NCBI GenBank assembly: GCA_902539035.1
Contig: CACBHL010000002.1
Location: 33,770 to 97,769 of the forward strand
Direction of reading: 5' to 3'
DNA from: an uncultured Pelagibacteraceae bacterium
GTDB taxonomy: Bacteria > Pseudomonadota > Alphaproteobacteria > Pelagibacterales > Pelagibacteraceae
DNA length: 64,000 bases
Shown: one piece after another, positions 20,920 to 29,455 of the stretch
How positions within the stretch are numbered: the stretch's first letter is position 1
Layout: the number at the start of each line of letters is the position of its first letter
The notes under the pieces: generated by a model
What the model was told of the DNA's origin: nothing
The model's input: only the letters and a program-made list of their open reading frames with translations
The model's database searches: none
Program-made: the position numbers and the translations under genes

Positions 20920-22378
20920 CAGAGTACTTGCCTGCTATCTTACCAAAGACTGCACCTGAAGTTAAACCACTACCACCTGGATAGTTAAAATAAAAAATAC
21001 CACCTACCATTTCTCCAGCAGCAAAAAGTCCTTTGATAGGCTTCATGACTTTATTTAAGACTTGGCATTTCTGATTTACTCTTAATCCACCAAATGTGAA
21101 AGTTATTCCACATGTAACTCCATAAGCATAAAAAGGAGCTTTATCTATTTTATTTGCCCAATTACTTTTGTTAAGTGCTAAGCCCTCTGTACATCTTCCA
21201 TCTTTAATTGTTGGATCATATTTAACTTCTTCTTTAACAGCTTTGTTAAAATCATTTATAGTTTTTAGAGCTTTCTGCGAATTTATACTTGATATTTTTT
21301 TAATAAGCTCTTTAATTGAGTTAGCTTTAACCATCGTAGCAGACTTAACATCATACTCTGGATAAAGCATATGTCTTACTTTTTGATCAAAAATTTGCCA
21401 TCCGATTTGATTTGGCTGTTTTATGACCTCTTTTCCAAATTTTGCGTAAGTAAAATTTCTAAAATCCTCTCCTTCATCGACAAATCTTTCTCCATCAGCA
21501 TTTAAAACAATTCCCCATGGATAACTAATTTTTCGATATTTATTACTTATCTTTAAATCACTAAACTCAGGTCCATTCATATCGTGAAATACCGCATGGC
21601 AACCAGACCAATTTCCATAGGGTGAGGCACCTATTTTTAATGCCATACTTAATCCATCACCAGTGTTATGTTTTGTTCCTCTGACTTTTGCCATTTCCCA
21701 TCCTGGACCAAGATATCTTGTTCGCATTTCAGGACTGGATTCAAAACCTCCACAAGCCAAAACTACAGATTTTGCAGTAATTGTCTTTGGTTTATTTTTA
21801 CTTATAACTTCAACGCCTTTAATAATATTATCTTCATAAATTAAATCAGTTGCAGCTGTATCGTAAAGAATTTCAATTTTATTTTTTCTTATAATCTTAA
21901 GCATGGAGTCTATTAGTTTTTCACCTTGACCATTTACCTCTAGAGTCAAGCCTCCCCAATATCTCATCACTCCATTGACTTTGAAAGATTGTCTTCCTTT
22001 AATGGGTGTAAATTTTAAACCTTTTTTACTTAACCAATGAATTGTTTCAAAACTTTTTGATGTTAGGATTTTAGATAATTTTTTATCTGTTTTTCCGTCT
22101 GTAACTTTATTCATATCTCTTAAAAAATCAGCGACACTATATTTTCCATAATCTATACTGTTAGAATTTTTTAAATTTGGTATTACTTTCTTTAAATCTG
22201 AAAAGTCATTGTAAGCAAACCTATAAGCACCGTTTGTATATCTGCTGTTTCCACCTTTTTCTTTAGAGGAGGCTTTCTCTAATACTAATACTTTTTCTGC
22301 ACCATTATCTTTTGCAGAGAGAGCAGCAGATAATGCAGCGTTACCTGCTCCAACAACAATTACATCATAATTATTCAC
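20909..22378 (-). CDS. tcuA: FAD-dependent tricarballylate dehydrogenase-like flavoprotein
   Basis: MNNYDVIVVGAGNAALSAALSAKDNGAEKVLVLEKASSKEKGGNSRYTNGAYRFAYND; fumarate reductase/TcuA-like with YPGGSGLTSGAVFG C-terminus. Confidence 0.85.
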   Translation of the reverse strand: MNNYDVIVVGAGNAALSAALSAKDNGAEKVLVLEKASSKEKGGNSRYTNGAYRFAYNDFSDLKKVIPNLKNSNSIDYGKYSVADFLRDMNKVTDGKTDKKLSKILTSKSFETIHWLSKKGLKFTPIKGRQSFKVNGVMRYWGGLTLEVNGQGEKLIDSMLKIIRKNKIEILYDTAATDLIYEDNIIKGVEVISKNKPKTITAKSVVLACGGFESSPEMRTRYLGPGWEMAKVRGTKHNTGDGLSMALKIGASPYGNWSGCHAVFHDMNGPEFSDLKISNKYRKISYPWGIVLNADGERFVDEGEDFRNFTYAKFGKEVIKQPNQIGWQIFDQKVRHMLYPEYDVKSATMVKANSIKELIKKISSINSQKALKTINDFNKAVKEEVKYDPTIKDGRCTEGLALNKSNWANKIDKAPFYAYGVTCGITFTFGGLRVNQKCQVLNKVMKPIKGLFAAGEMVGGIFYFNYPGGSGLTSGAVFGKIAGKYSAKL

Positions 22379-22423
22379 AATTTTTATTTATATTCTTTTA
22401 AAAAAAAAAAAAGATAAATTTTA

Positions 22424-22438
22424 TTTCACAATATAAAA
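22424..22438. promoter_or_regulatory. TTTCACAATATAAAA, imperfect copy of candidate IclR operator upstream of tcuA-like gene
   Basis: Shares TTTCA...TAAAA layout with 24025-24039; 46 bp upstream of tcuA-like start. Confidence 0.4.
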
Positions 22439-22479
22439 CTACTAACTTTATTTGAAATATAATTAATAATATGAAATGT

Positions 22480-22504
22480 GTTAGCGATCTAATCAATCGC
22501 TAAC
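22480..22504 (-). terminator. hairpin GTTAGCGAT-ctaatca-ATCGCTAAC downstream of MmgE/PrpD gene
   Basis: Perfect 9-bp inverted repeat, 7-nt loop, 15 bp downstream of the stop of the minus-strand CDS; no long T tract. Confidence 0.5.
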
Positions 22505-22518
22505 ATAAAAACGTGATT

Positions 22519-23943
22519 TTATTTGGATAAAAGCCTACTCAATTTAGAAATATCTCTCATTTTTTCTAATTTACTAACAGCTTGAATAATTGCTTTTGCC
22601 TTCTTTGTTGGCCATTTTGCAAATTCACAACAACCCATAAACTTATCTGCTACCTCATCGTATGTCATAGGTATCATTGGACTTCCTTTACCAAAATCTC
22701 CTCTACCTGAAATTTTTTTGCCATTTTTAAGGTAAATATCAATAATTGTGGTCATCTTATCGTAACCAGCTGCTTCAGCTATTTTATTTTTATAAAAGTT
22801 TATTTTTCTAAGCATGTTTTGAACATCCGGTTTGTTAATTCTTTTATCCTGATACTCTGGAATATATGCTCTTCTCTGAACTAACAAAATTGCCATAGAA
22901 TATTCCATACTAAATTTAGCTTGAAACTCGTTAGTCGGTCTATGATGAATTAATGCATTCTGCATATTGTGGTTAGTTCCAACATCAACTTTAATTACAT
23001 CTTGAGGTTTTATATCGTGCTTCAAAATTAATTCTAACATTTTTGTCATCCCAGGATGGGTTAACGAACCACAGGGATGGGGTTTAATTGAAACACCAGG
23101 TTTTGAAAAAGTCCATGGTCTTCCAAGCTGACCTTTAATAGATTTTAAATTATAACCTCCTCCGTGAGCTTGAAAAAATCCTCTAGGTGATTCTAAAATT
23201 TTATCAGTAGCAGTCCAACCTAGGCCCACAAGATCACAAGCAACAACTCCACTTTCAGCTGCTCTCCCGGCATGTAAGGGTTTAGTCATTGTACCAAAAT
23301 TTTCTCTTAACCCTGCACTCAAAGTTGCAGCCACTGCTAAAGATTGTTGAATTTGAGAAACATTATAGCCACGGATTTTTGCTGCGGCTGCAGCTGAGGC
23401 TAAAGTTCCACATGTAGATGTTGAATGAAAACCATGTTGATAATGTCTTGGAGACATTGCTTCAGAAACCTTACATTCTACGTCAACACCTATTAAGTAA
23501 GCATTTAAGAAATCTTTCCCACTAATTTTTTTTAACTCTCCCTCCGCATATGCGCTTGGTAGGCATGGGGCAGTTGGGTGTGTCAATAATCCATAAACTC
23601 TATCTTTTTGAACTGCTAATTGAGTATCATCGTAGTCATCAGAATGTATACCTGTTCCATTTGCTAAGGCAGCAAATCGAGAAGTTACTTTCATTTTAGA
23701 GCCAATTACTGTTGCTCTACCTTTTGCAGAGTTTTGTTTTATATGTTTAAATAAATAATCACCAGTCCTTGCTACAGAACCAGATAAAGCTAAACCAAAT
23801 CCATCTAGAATATGTTTTTTTGCTAACTCAACAACATTTTTTGGAATTGAATTAAATTTATTCCTCTTAACAAATTGAGCAACGTATTTTGTTAAATTTT
23901 TTCCTTTGTCAGACTGAATATTTGGTGTGTAAGCTTTTCCCAT
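22519..23943 (-). CDS. MmgE/PrpD family protein
   Basis: GIHSDDYDDTQLA...HPTAPCLPSAYAEGELKKISGKDFLNAYLIGVDVECKV, GFHSTSTCGTLASAAAAAKIRGY, KPHPCGSLTHPGM. Confidence 0.9.
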   Translation of the reverse strand: MGKAYTPNIQSDKGKNLTKYVAQFVKRNKFNSIPKNVVELAKKHILDGFGLALSGSVARTGDYLFKHIKQNSAKGRATVIGSKMKVTSRFAALANGTGIHSDDYDDTQLAVQKDRVYGLLTHPTAPCLPSAYAEGELKKISGKDFLNAYLIGVDVECKVSEAMSPRHYQHGFHSTSTCGTLASAAAAAKIRGYNVSQIQQSLAVAATLSAGLRENFGTMTKPLHAGRAAESGVVACDLVGLGWTATDKILESPRGFFQAHGGGYNLKSIKGQLGRPWTFSKPGVSIKPHPCGSLTHPGMTKMLELILKHDIKPQDVIKVDVGTNHNMQNALIHHRPTNEFQAKFSMEYSMAILLVQRRAYIPEYQDKRINKPDVQNMLRKINFYKNKIAEAAGYDKMTTIIDIYLKNGKKISGRGDFGKGSPMIPMTYDEVADKFMGCCEFAKWPTKKAKAIIQAVSKLEKMRDISKLSRLLSK

Positions 23944-24004
23944 AATCGATTTCCTTTACTGTAAGAGAGTAGTTTCAACAAAAAATTTATAGATTGTCAA
24001 CAAA

Positions 24005-24019
24005 TTTTATATTATAAAA
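24005..24019. promoter_or_regulatory. palindrome TTTTAT-ATT-ATAAAA (candidate IclR operator copy 1)
   Basis: Perfect 6-3-6 palindrome, start spaced exactly 20 bp from next copy, in divergent prpD/iclR intergenic. Confidence 0.4.
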
Positions 24020-24024
24020 TCTTG

Positions 24025-24039
24025 TTTCACATTGTAAAA
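24025..24039. promoter_or_regulatory. TTTCAC-ATT-GTAAAA (candidate IclR operator copy 2)
   Basis: Near-palindrome immediately upstream of the iclR ATG (24043). Confidence 0.5.
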
Positions 24040-24042
24040 CTT

Positions 24043-24711
24043 ATGAGCAATATAAAAGTTCTAGATAAAACTTTTCAGATATTAAATTCTTTTGATGATG
24101 CAAATAAAAGTATTTCTTTAAAAGATTTAACAATTATTACTAAACTTAATAAATCAACAATATTAAGAATTTGTAATTCATTAATTAAATATAATTTTTT
24201 AATTAAAAATGAAATTAACGGAAGCTACCGTCTTGGTCCAGGTAGTTGGAAATTAGGATCAATATACAACTCAAATTTTAGGTCTGGTGAGGAAATAAGA
24301 GAAATTTTGGGTAAAATTTGTGCAGTGACTGGTCAATCTGCAGGCTATTGGGTCAAGGCTGGTACAAAAAAAGTTTGTTTATATAGAGTAAATTCTAAAT
24401 CTGAATTAAATCATTATGTAGTTGAAGGTACAACTTTTGAATTAAAATCAGCAACTGGAAAAGTTTTAAGTGCGTTTACAGGTGGAAATGATCATTTAAA
24501 AAATGATATTGAAAAAAAAGGATACATTTATACCACAGGTGAAAGATTAGATAATATAGCTAGTGTTGCAATTCCAATTTTTGACAATCAAAATAATTTT
24601 AGAGGTACTTTAAGTATATCAGGCTGGAAACAATTTTTTACTAGTAAAACAGTATCAAGTTTCTATAAAATCTTATTGAAATATAAAGACCAAATTAAAG
24701 TACTAATATAA
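24043..24711 (+). CDS. IclR family transcriptional regulator
   Basis: VLDKTFQILNSFDDANKSISLKDLTIITKLNKSTILRICNSL HTH plus IclR effector domain (KSATGKVLSAF). TTG start at 24022 would run through the palindrome; ATG 24043 preferred. Confidence 0.9.
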   Translation: MSNIKVLDKTFQILNSFDDANKSISLKDLTIITKLNKSTILRICNSLIKYNFLIKNEINGSYRLGPGSWKLGSIYNSNFRSGEEIREILGKICAVTGQSAGYWVKAGTKKVCLYRVNSKSELNHYVVEGTTFELKSATGKVLSAFTGGNDHLKNDIEKKGYIYTTGERLDNIASVAIPIFDNQNNFRGTLSISGWKQFFTSKTVSSFYKILLKYKDQIKVLI

Positions 24712-24716
24712 CTCAA

Positions 24717-25559
24717 GTGAATAAAAAAACATCAAAACTTAAAAAATTTTTAAATGATAAAAATTCATATAAGGTTCCATCATGTCATGATCCTTTGACA
24801 GCTAAATTAATTGAAAAAAAAGGTTTTAAAGTTTCATTCATTGGTGGTTTTGCTCTTTCCTCAGCTAGTCTTGGTTATCCAGACGCAAGTATTATTACTC
24901 AGAAAGAATTAGTAGATGCAACAAAATCAATATGTAATCAAACAAAGAATCCAATAATAGTTGATGCAGATACAGGATTTGGTGGTTTAGCCAATGTATA
25001 TAAAACTGTTAAAGATTTGGAGCAGGTGGGTGCATCAGCTGTAATTTTAGAAGATCAAATTTTTCCAAAAAGATGCGCACTTACAAAAAAAGTAAAATTA
25101 TTAGATTTAAAGAAATCTGAAAAAAGAATTAAAACAGCAATTAAAGCTTCAAAAGAAAATAATAATATTTTGATATTTGCTAGAACTGATGCTTTAAGTG
25201 TGGGCTCTATCAAAGAGTCTATCAAAAGAGCTAAAATGTTTAAAAAACTAGGTGCACATGCCGTATTTATAACCGGAATTAATACTCTTAAAGAAATAAA
25301 ATTAATCAAACACAATTTAAAAAGAATTCCATTAATAATTAATATTACTCAAGATATAAAATTTAATATATCAGAAATTAAGAAAAGTGATTTCAAGTTT
25401 ATTCTTTATTCGCAGCAACTCTTGAATAGCTATATCGATACGGTTAATGCAACTTTAAAATTAATTAAAAATAACAAAAACCCTAAATTTAAAAACAAAG
25501 CGTCAGATACTTTGTCTTTATTAAATTTTAAAAAGTATCTATCAATTGAGAATAACTGA
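24717..25559 (+). CDS. isocitrate lyase / PEP mutase superfamily protein (PrpB-like)
   Basis: VPSCHDPLTAKLIEKKGFKVSFIGGFALSSASLGYPD, IVDADTGFGGLANVYKTVKDLEQVGASAVILEDQIFPKRC; GTG start. Confidence 0.88.
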   Translation: MNKKTSKLKKFLNDKNSYKVPSCHDPLTAKLIEKKGFKVSFIGGFALSSASLGYPDASIITQKELVDATKSICNQTKNPIIVDADTGFGGLANVYKTVKDLEQVGASAVILEDQIFPKRCALTKKVKLLDLKKSEKRIKTAIKASKENNNILIFARTDALSVGSIKESIKRAKMFKKLGAHAVFITGINTLKEIKLIKHNLKRIPLIINITQDIKFNISEIKKSDFKFILYSQQLLNSYIDTVNATLKLIKNNKNPKFKNKASDTLSLLNFKKYLSIENN

Positions 25560-25561
25560 AA

Positions 25562-26620
25562 ATGAAAGAATATTATTTAGCCTTTAGACGTAGTTTAAAA
25601 AGTATTATTATTGGCATTATTGGTGGATATATTGGTACGCTAATCAATTTACCATTACCTTGGCTGTTAGGGGCGCTATTACTAAACCTCTTTGTCTCAT
25701 TTAGTAGTTACAAAGTTACTTTTGATAAAAAAATTTTTTTACCTGTTCTTTTAATTATTGGTGTAATTCTTGCAGGTTCCTTCAACATAACTTTACTTTA
25801 TAAAATACACTTGTGGGTTTATTCCTCAATAGCAATGATTTTATGTACAATAGCAGGGACTATTGCAGCATCTTTTTATTTTTATAAAATATGCAAATTT
25901 GATAAATTAGTTTCTGTTTTGGCAGCTTTACCTGGTGCGTTTGTAGTTATAGCTGGAGCAATTAATGATATCACAACAGATAAAAAAAAAAGTGGACAAG
26001 TTGTAATTCCGCAAGCTACTAGAGTTTTATTTATTGTCTTATTTTTACCTTTTATTTTTGTTACTCAGATTGGATATCAAGAAATAGATTCCTTCGGAAA
26101 TACTCCAACATTTGATTTAAGATACTTTGCTGAATTAATATTTTTAATTATAGTGTCTCTAATAGGTACAAAGGTTTTAGAAAAGTTCAGAATTCCATCA
26201 GCACCAATACTTGCAGCGATGATTGTTGCAGGTTTCTTTTATACATTTGAGTTTACTACAGCAAAGTTTCCAGATGTGTTTATAAATGTTGCTTTCGTAT
26301 TTTTAGGATCTGCAATTGGATGCAGGTTAAGCGGATTAGCTCCAAAAGAAATTTTATTTTACTCATTTCATGGAGCAATTATGTCTGCAATTTTATTAGC
26401 AATAGCAGCTTTCTTTGCATACTTGCTAAAAATATTCTTTGGCTTTGATTTTATGTCTGCTTTTTTAAGTTTTGCACCAGGTGGGTTACATGAAATGGTT
26501 GTTATAAGTGTTGCATACAATATAGATCCACTTTTTGTAAGTTATCACCACTTTTTAAGAATTTTTTTCATAATATTTTCTATTCCTTTTATTTTAAAAA
26601 TAATGAAGAAAAAAAAATAA
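25562..26620 (+). CDS. AbrB family membrane protein
   Basis: ~10 TM; GGYIGTLINLPLPWLLGALL, LAALPGAFVVIAGAI, FAPGGLHEMVVISVAYNIDPLFVSYHHFLRI typical of AbrB-type transporters. Confidence 0.82.
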   Translation: MKEYYLAFRRSLKSIIIGIIGGYIGTLINLPLPWLLGALLLNLFVSFSSYKVTFDKKIFLPVLLIIGVILAGSFNITLLYKIHLWVYSSIAMILCTIAGTIAASFYFYKICKFDKLVSVLAALPGAFVVIAGAINDITTDKKKSGQVVIPQATRVLFIVLFLPFIFVTQIGYQEIDSFGNTPTFDLRYFAELIFLIIVSLIGTKVLEKFRIPSAPILAAMIVAGFFYTFEFTTAKFPDVFINVAFVFLGSAIGCRLSGLAPKEILFYSFHGAIMSAILLAIAAFFAYLLKIFFGFDFMSAFLSFAPGGLHEMVVISVAYNIDPLFVSYHHFLRIFFIIFSIPFILKIMKKKK

Positions 26621-26670
26621 TTTAAATATTAATAATTAAAATAATAATGTAATTTAGTTTACTTATTACC

Positions 26671-27804
26671 ATGGAAACTAATTCAGTAATTAATCTAAAA
26701 GAACACAAAATTTTTTTTCTAGGAGGAGAGAGTTTTTTAGCTGACGGAAAAAAGGTCATAAGAGGACAAATGTATGTAGAGCAATTTGAACCTCTTAAAA
26801 CTAATAATAAAAATATTATTTTAATTCACGGCGGTGGACAAAGTGGAACAGGTTTTATTACTACGGCGGACGGTAGACGTGGGTGGATGCACGATTTTTT
26901 GTCATTTGGGTATACAGTTTATGTTGTAGATCAACCAGGTAGAGCACGATCAGGTTATTCAGAAAAATTATATGGTGAATATATAGATAGGGAAACAAAT
27001 ATAGACGATGCTGAAAGAAGATTTACGGGTATGTCAAAAAAAGGGAATTGGCCTCAATCAAAAACACATACTCAGTGGCCTGGAACTGGATTAAGAGGAG
27101 ACAAAATTTTTGAGCAATACATGGCCTCACAAGTAAATACGATGTCAGATAGAATTTATATAGAGGAGATGTCAAAAAAAGCACTGTCCGAATTGGTTGA
27201 TTTGATTGGTCACACTGCAGTTTTAGGTCATAGTCAAGGAGGACCTTTTTGTTGGCTTGCTGCTGATTTAAGACCAGACAAAGTAAAATGCTGCATAGCT
27301 GTGGAACCAAATGGACCTCCTTTTTTCAACGTTTCTTACGGAGGTGTGCAGCATAGTCATTTGGATAAGCAAACATTCAAAAAAAATGAGTATGATAAAG
27401 ATTGGTATCAAACCAGTTCTGAGCCAGACCGACTTAATGGCATCACCTATTCACCATTGACATATGACCCCCCTTTAAAAAAAGATGAAAAATTAATTCC
27501 TGAGCTTGATAAAAAAAATACAAAGGACGATTTGGTTCAGTGTTTTTTACAAAAAGAACCTGCAAGAAAATTGAAAAATTTGTCGCAAACGAATATTCTT
27601 ATTTTGACAGGACAGTCCTCTTATCATGCGCCATACGATCATGGAACTAGTAATTTTTTAAACCAGGCAGGTGTTAAGCACGAATTTATTAGACTGGAAG
27701 ACCATGACATAAAGGGTAATGGTCATATGATGATGCATGAAAAAAATAGCAAAGAAATTTCTACATTTATCAGTAAGTGGATAGAAAAAAATTATAGCAT
27801 TTAG
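26671..27804 (+). CDS. alpha/beta hydrolase
   Basis: NIILIHGGGQSGTGF, GHTAVLGHSQGGPFCWLAADLRP (GHSQGG nucleophile elbow), C-terminal GNGHMMMHEKN. Confidence 0.88.
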   Translation: METNSVINLKEHKIFFLGGESFLADGKKVIRGQMYVEQFEPLKTNNKNIILIHGGGQSGTGFITTADGRRGWMHDFLSFGYTVYVVDQPGRARSGYSEKLYGEYIDRETNIDDAERRFTGMSKKGNWPQSKTHTQWPGTGLRGDKIFEQYMASQVNTMSDRIYIEEMSKKALSELVDLIGHTAVLGHSQGGPFCWLAADLRPDKVKCCIAVEPNGPPFFNVSYGGVQHSHLDKQTFKKNEYDKDWYQTSSEPDRLNGITYSPLTYDPPLKKDEKLIPELDKKNTKDDLVQCFLQKEPARKLKNLSQTNILILTGQSSYHAPYDHGTSNFLNQAGVKHEFIRLEDHDIKGNGHMMMHEKNSKEISTFISKWIEKNYSI

Positions 27805-27843
27805 TTATTTATGCACAATCAACTACAGATTATATAGAATATA

Positions 27844-28518
27844 ATGATTAATAAAATTATAAATTTAGGTGACTCAGCTCTATATTGCGATTTTGGACAA
27901 GAAGTAAATAAGGAAATTAACTCTAAAGTAATAAAATATTTTAATTCTGTTAGAAAAAGTAATATCGAGGGTGTTACTAATGTTACTCCTTCATACAACA
28001 AACTTATAATTTCTTTTAATTTATCAATCACAAATTTTAAAAAAATAAAAAAAAAAATTGAAACATTAAATATCGATTATGAAAATAAAATTATTAATAA
28101 AGAAATACAAATACCAGTTTGTTGTGAAAACCCTTTTTCTCTAGATATTAAAAGATTAGAAAAAAAATTGAATTTAAACAGAGAACAAATTCTAGAAAAA
28201 TTTTTTAATAAAAAATACTTTTGTTACATGACAGGATTTATAGCTGGTATGCCTTTCTTAGGGGATCTAGATGAAAATATGAGAGCTAATAGGTTAGAAA
28301 CCCCAAGGGTTAAAGTTCCTAAGGGATCAATTGGATTAACTGAACAATTTACAAATATTTATACATTTGAAAGTCCTGGTGGTTGGAATATTATTGGCAA
28401 CACTCCTTTAAATATTTTCGATAGTTTTAATGAAAATGAACCGAACTTAATTAATCCAGGAGACACAGTCATTTTTAAAGAAATAACTTTTAGTGAATAT
28501 AAAAACTACCATGATTAA
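27844..28518 (+). CDS. pxpB: 5-oxoprolinase subunit B / allophanate hydrolase subunit 1 family
   Basis: GDSALYCDFGQEV, YFCYMTGFIAGMPFLGDLDE, RLETPRVKVPKGSIGL, ESPGGWNIIGNTP. Confidence 0.92.
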   Translation: MINKIINLGDSALYCDFGQEVNKEINSKVIKYFNSVRKSNIEGVTNVTPSYNKLIISFNLSITNFKKIKKKIETLNIDYENKIINKEIQIPVCCENPFSLDIKRLEKKLNLNREQILEKFFNKKYFCYMTGFIAGMPFLGDLDENMRANRLETPRVKVPKGSIGLTEQFTNIYTFESPGGWNIIGNTPLNIFDSFNENEPNLINPGDTVIFKEITFSEYKNYHD

Positions 28519-29455
28519 TTCTTATTTCGAGTTAATAAGATCTGGAATAAACACAACCTATCAGGATAAGGGTAGAGAAAATTTATATCATATTGGGATT
28601 CCATATAGTGGAGCTATGGATAATAGAAACTTTCTTATTGCAAATAAATTAGTTAATAACAACTTATATGCACCTGTTTTAGAATTTGCCTATCAAGGTC
28701 CTCATCTTAAATACAAAGGAGATAAAATTAGTATTGCCGTTACCGGCGATGTAATATTTAAAATTATTAAAAATGGAGTTGAAAACATTGGAAATTGTTA
28801 TGAGAGCTATCAAATAGAAAGTGGAGATGAGATAGATATCATCTCAACTAACAAAACAATATATGGATATTTAGCTATTGGTGGTGAAATTGATATAAAA
28901 TTTCAATGGGAGAGTTGTTCAATCAATACTAAAGCTAAAATAGGCTCTAATGATGGAAAGAAATTAGAAAATAAACAGATTATTAAACTATTAAAATTAA
29001 ATTCTAACAAAGATAAAAAAAAAATAAATTATATAAATTCAAAGGTTGAAAATATTAGAGTCATTAAAGGTACAAATTTCAATTACTTTTCAGAGGAAGG
29101 AAAACAAAATTTTTTTGAAAAAAAATTTATAGTTTCAAAACTGTCTGATAGAATGGGGATGAGACTTCAAGGAAATAAAATAGATAATATTGTAAAAACA
29201 AATATAAAATCCGAAGGACTAATTAGAGGCGTAATTCAAGTCCCACCAGATGGAAATCCAATCATAATGTTATCAGATCATGGTACAATTGGGGGCTATC
29301 CAAAAATTGGAGTTGTAGCTAGTGTCGACTATGATCGACTAGTTCAAATATCGCCAGGATCAAAAATTAAATTTACAGAAATACAATTAACTGATGCAGA
29401 AACATTGTTTAAGCTATATGAGATGGATACAGACAATTTACTCAGTCAAATTTAA
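28511..29455 (+). CDS. pxpC: 5-oxoprolinase subunit C / biotin-dependent carboxyltransferase family
   Basis: RSGINTTYQDKGRENLYHIGIPYSGAMDNRNFLIANKLVNN...SDRMGMRLQG...DGNPIIMLSDHGTIGGYPKIGVV; ATG 28511 overlaps pxpB end. Confidence 0.92.
   Translation: MINSYFELIRSGINTTYQDKGRENLYHIGIPYSGAMDNRNFLIANKLVNNNLYAPVLEFAYQGPHLKYKGDKISIAVTGDVIFKIIKNGVENIGNCYESYQIESGDEIDIISTNKTIYGYLAIGGEIDIKFQWESCSINTKAKIGSNDGKKLENKQIIKLLKLNSNKDKKKINYINSKVENIRVIKGTNFNYFSEEGKQNFFEKKFIVSKLSDRMGMRLQGNKIDNIVKTNIKSEGLIRGVIQVPPDGNPIIMLSDHGTIGGYPKIGVVASVDYDRLVQISPGSKIKFTEIQLTDAETLFKLYEMDTDNLLSQI

Noticed and set aside
22399-22412. Poly-A run upstream of tcuA-like gene
   Set aside because: Simple homopolymer in an AT-rich intergenic region; no supported function.
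24022-24042. TTG start of the IclR ORF given in the track
   Set aside because: It would put the palindromic operator inside the coding region; the ATG at 24043 fits the start of the IclR HTH domain.
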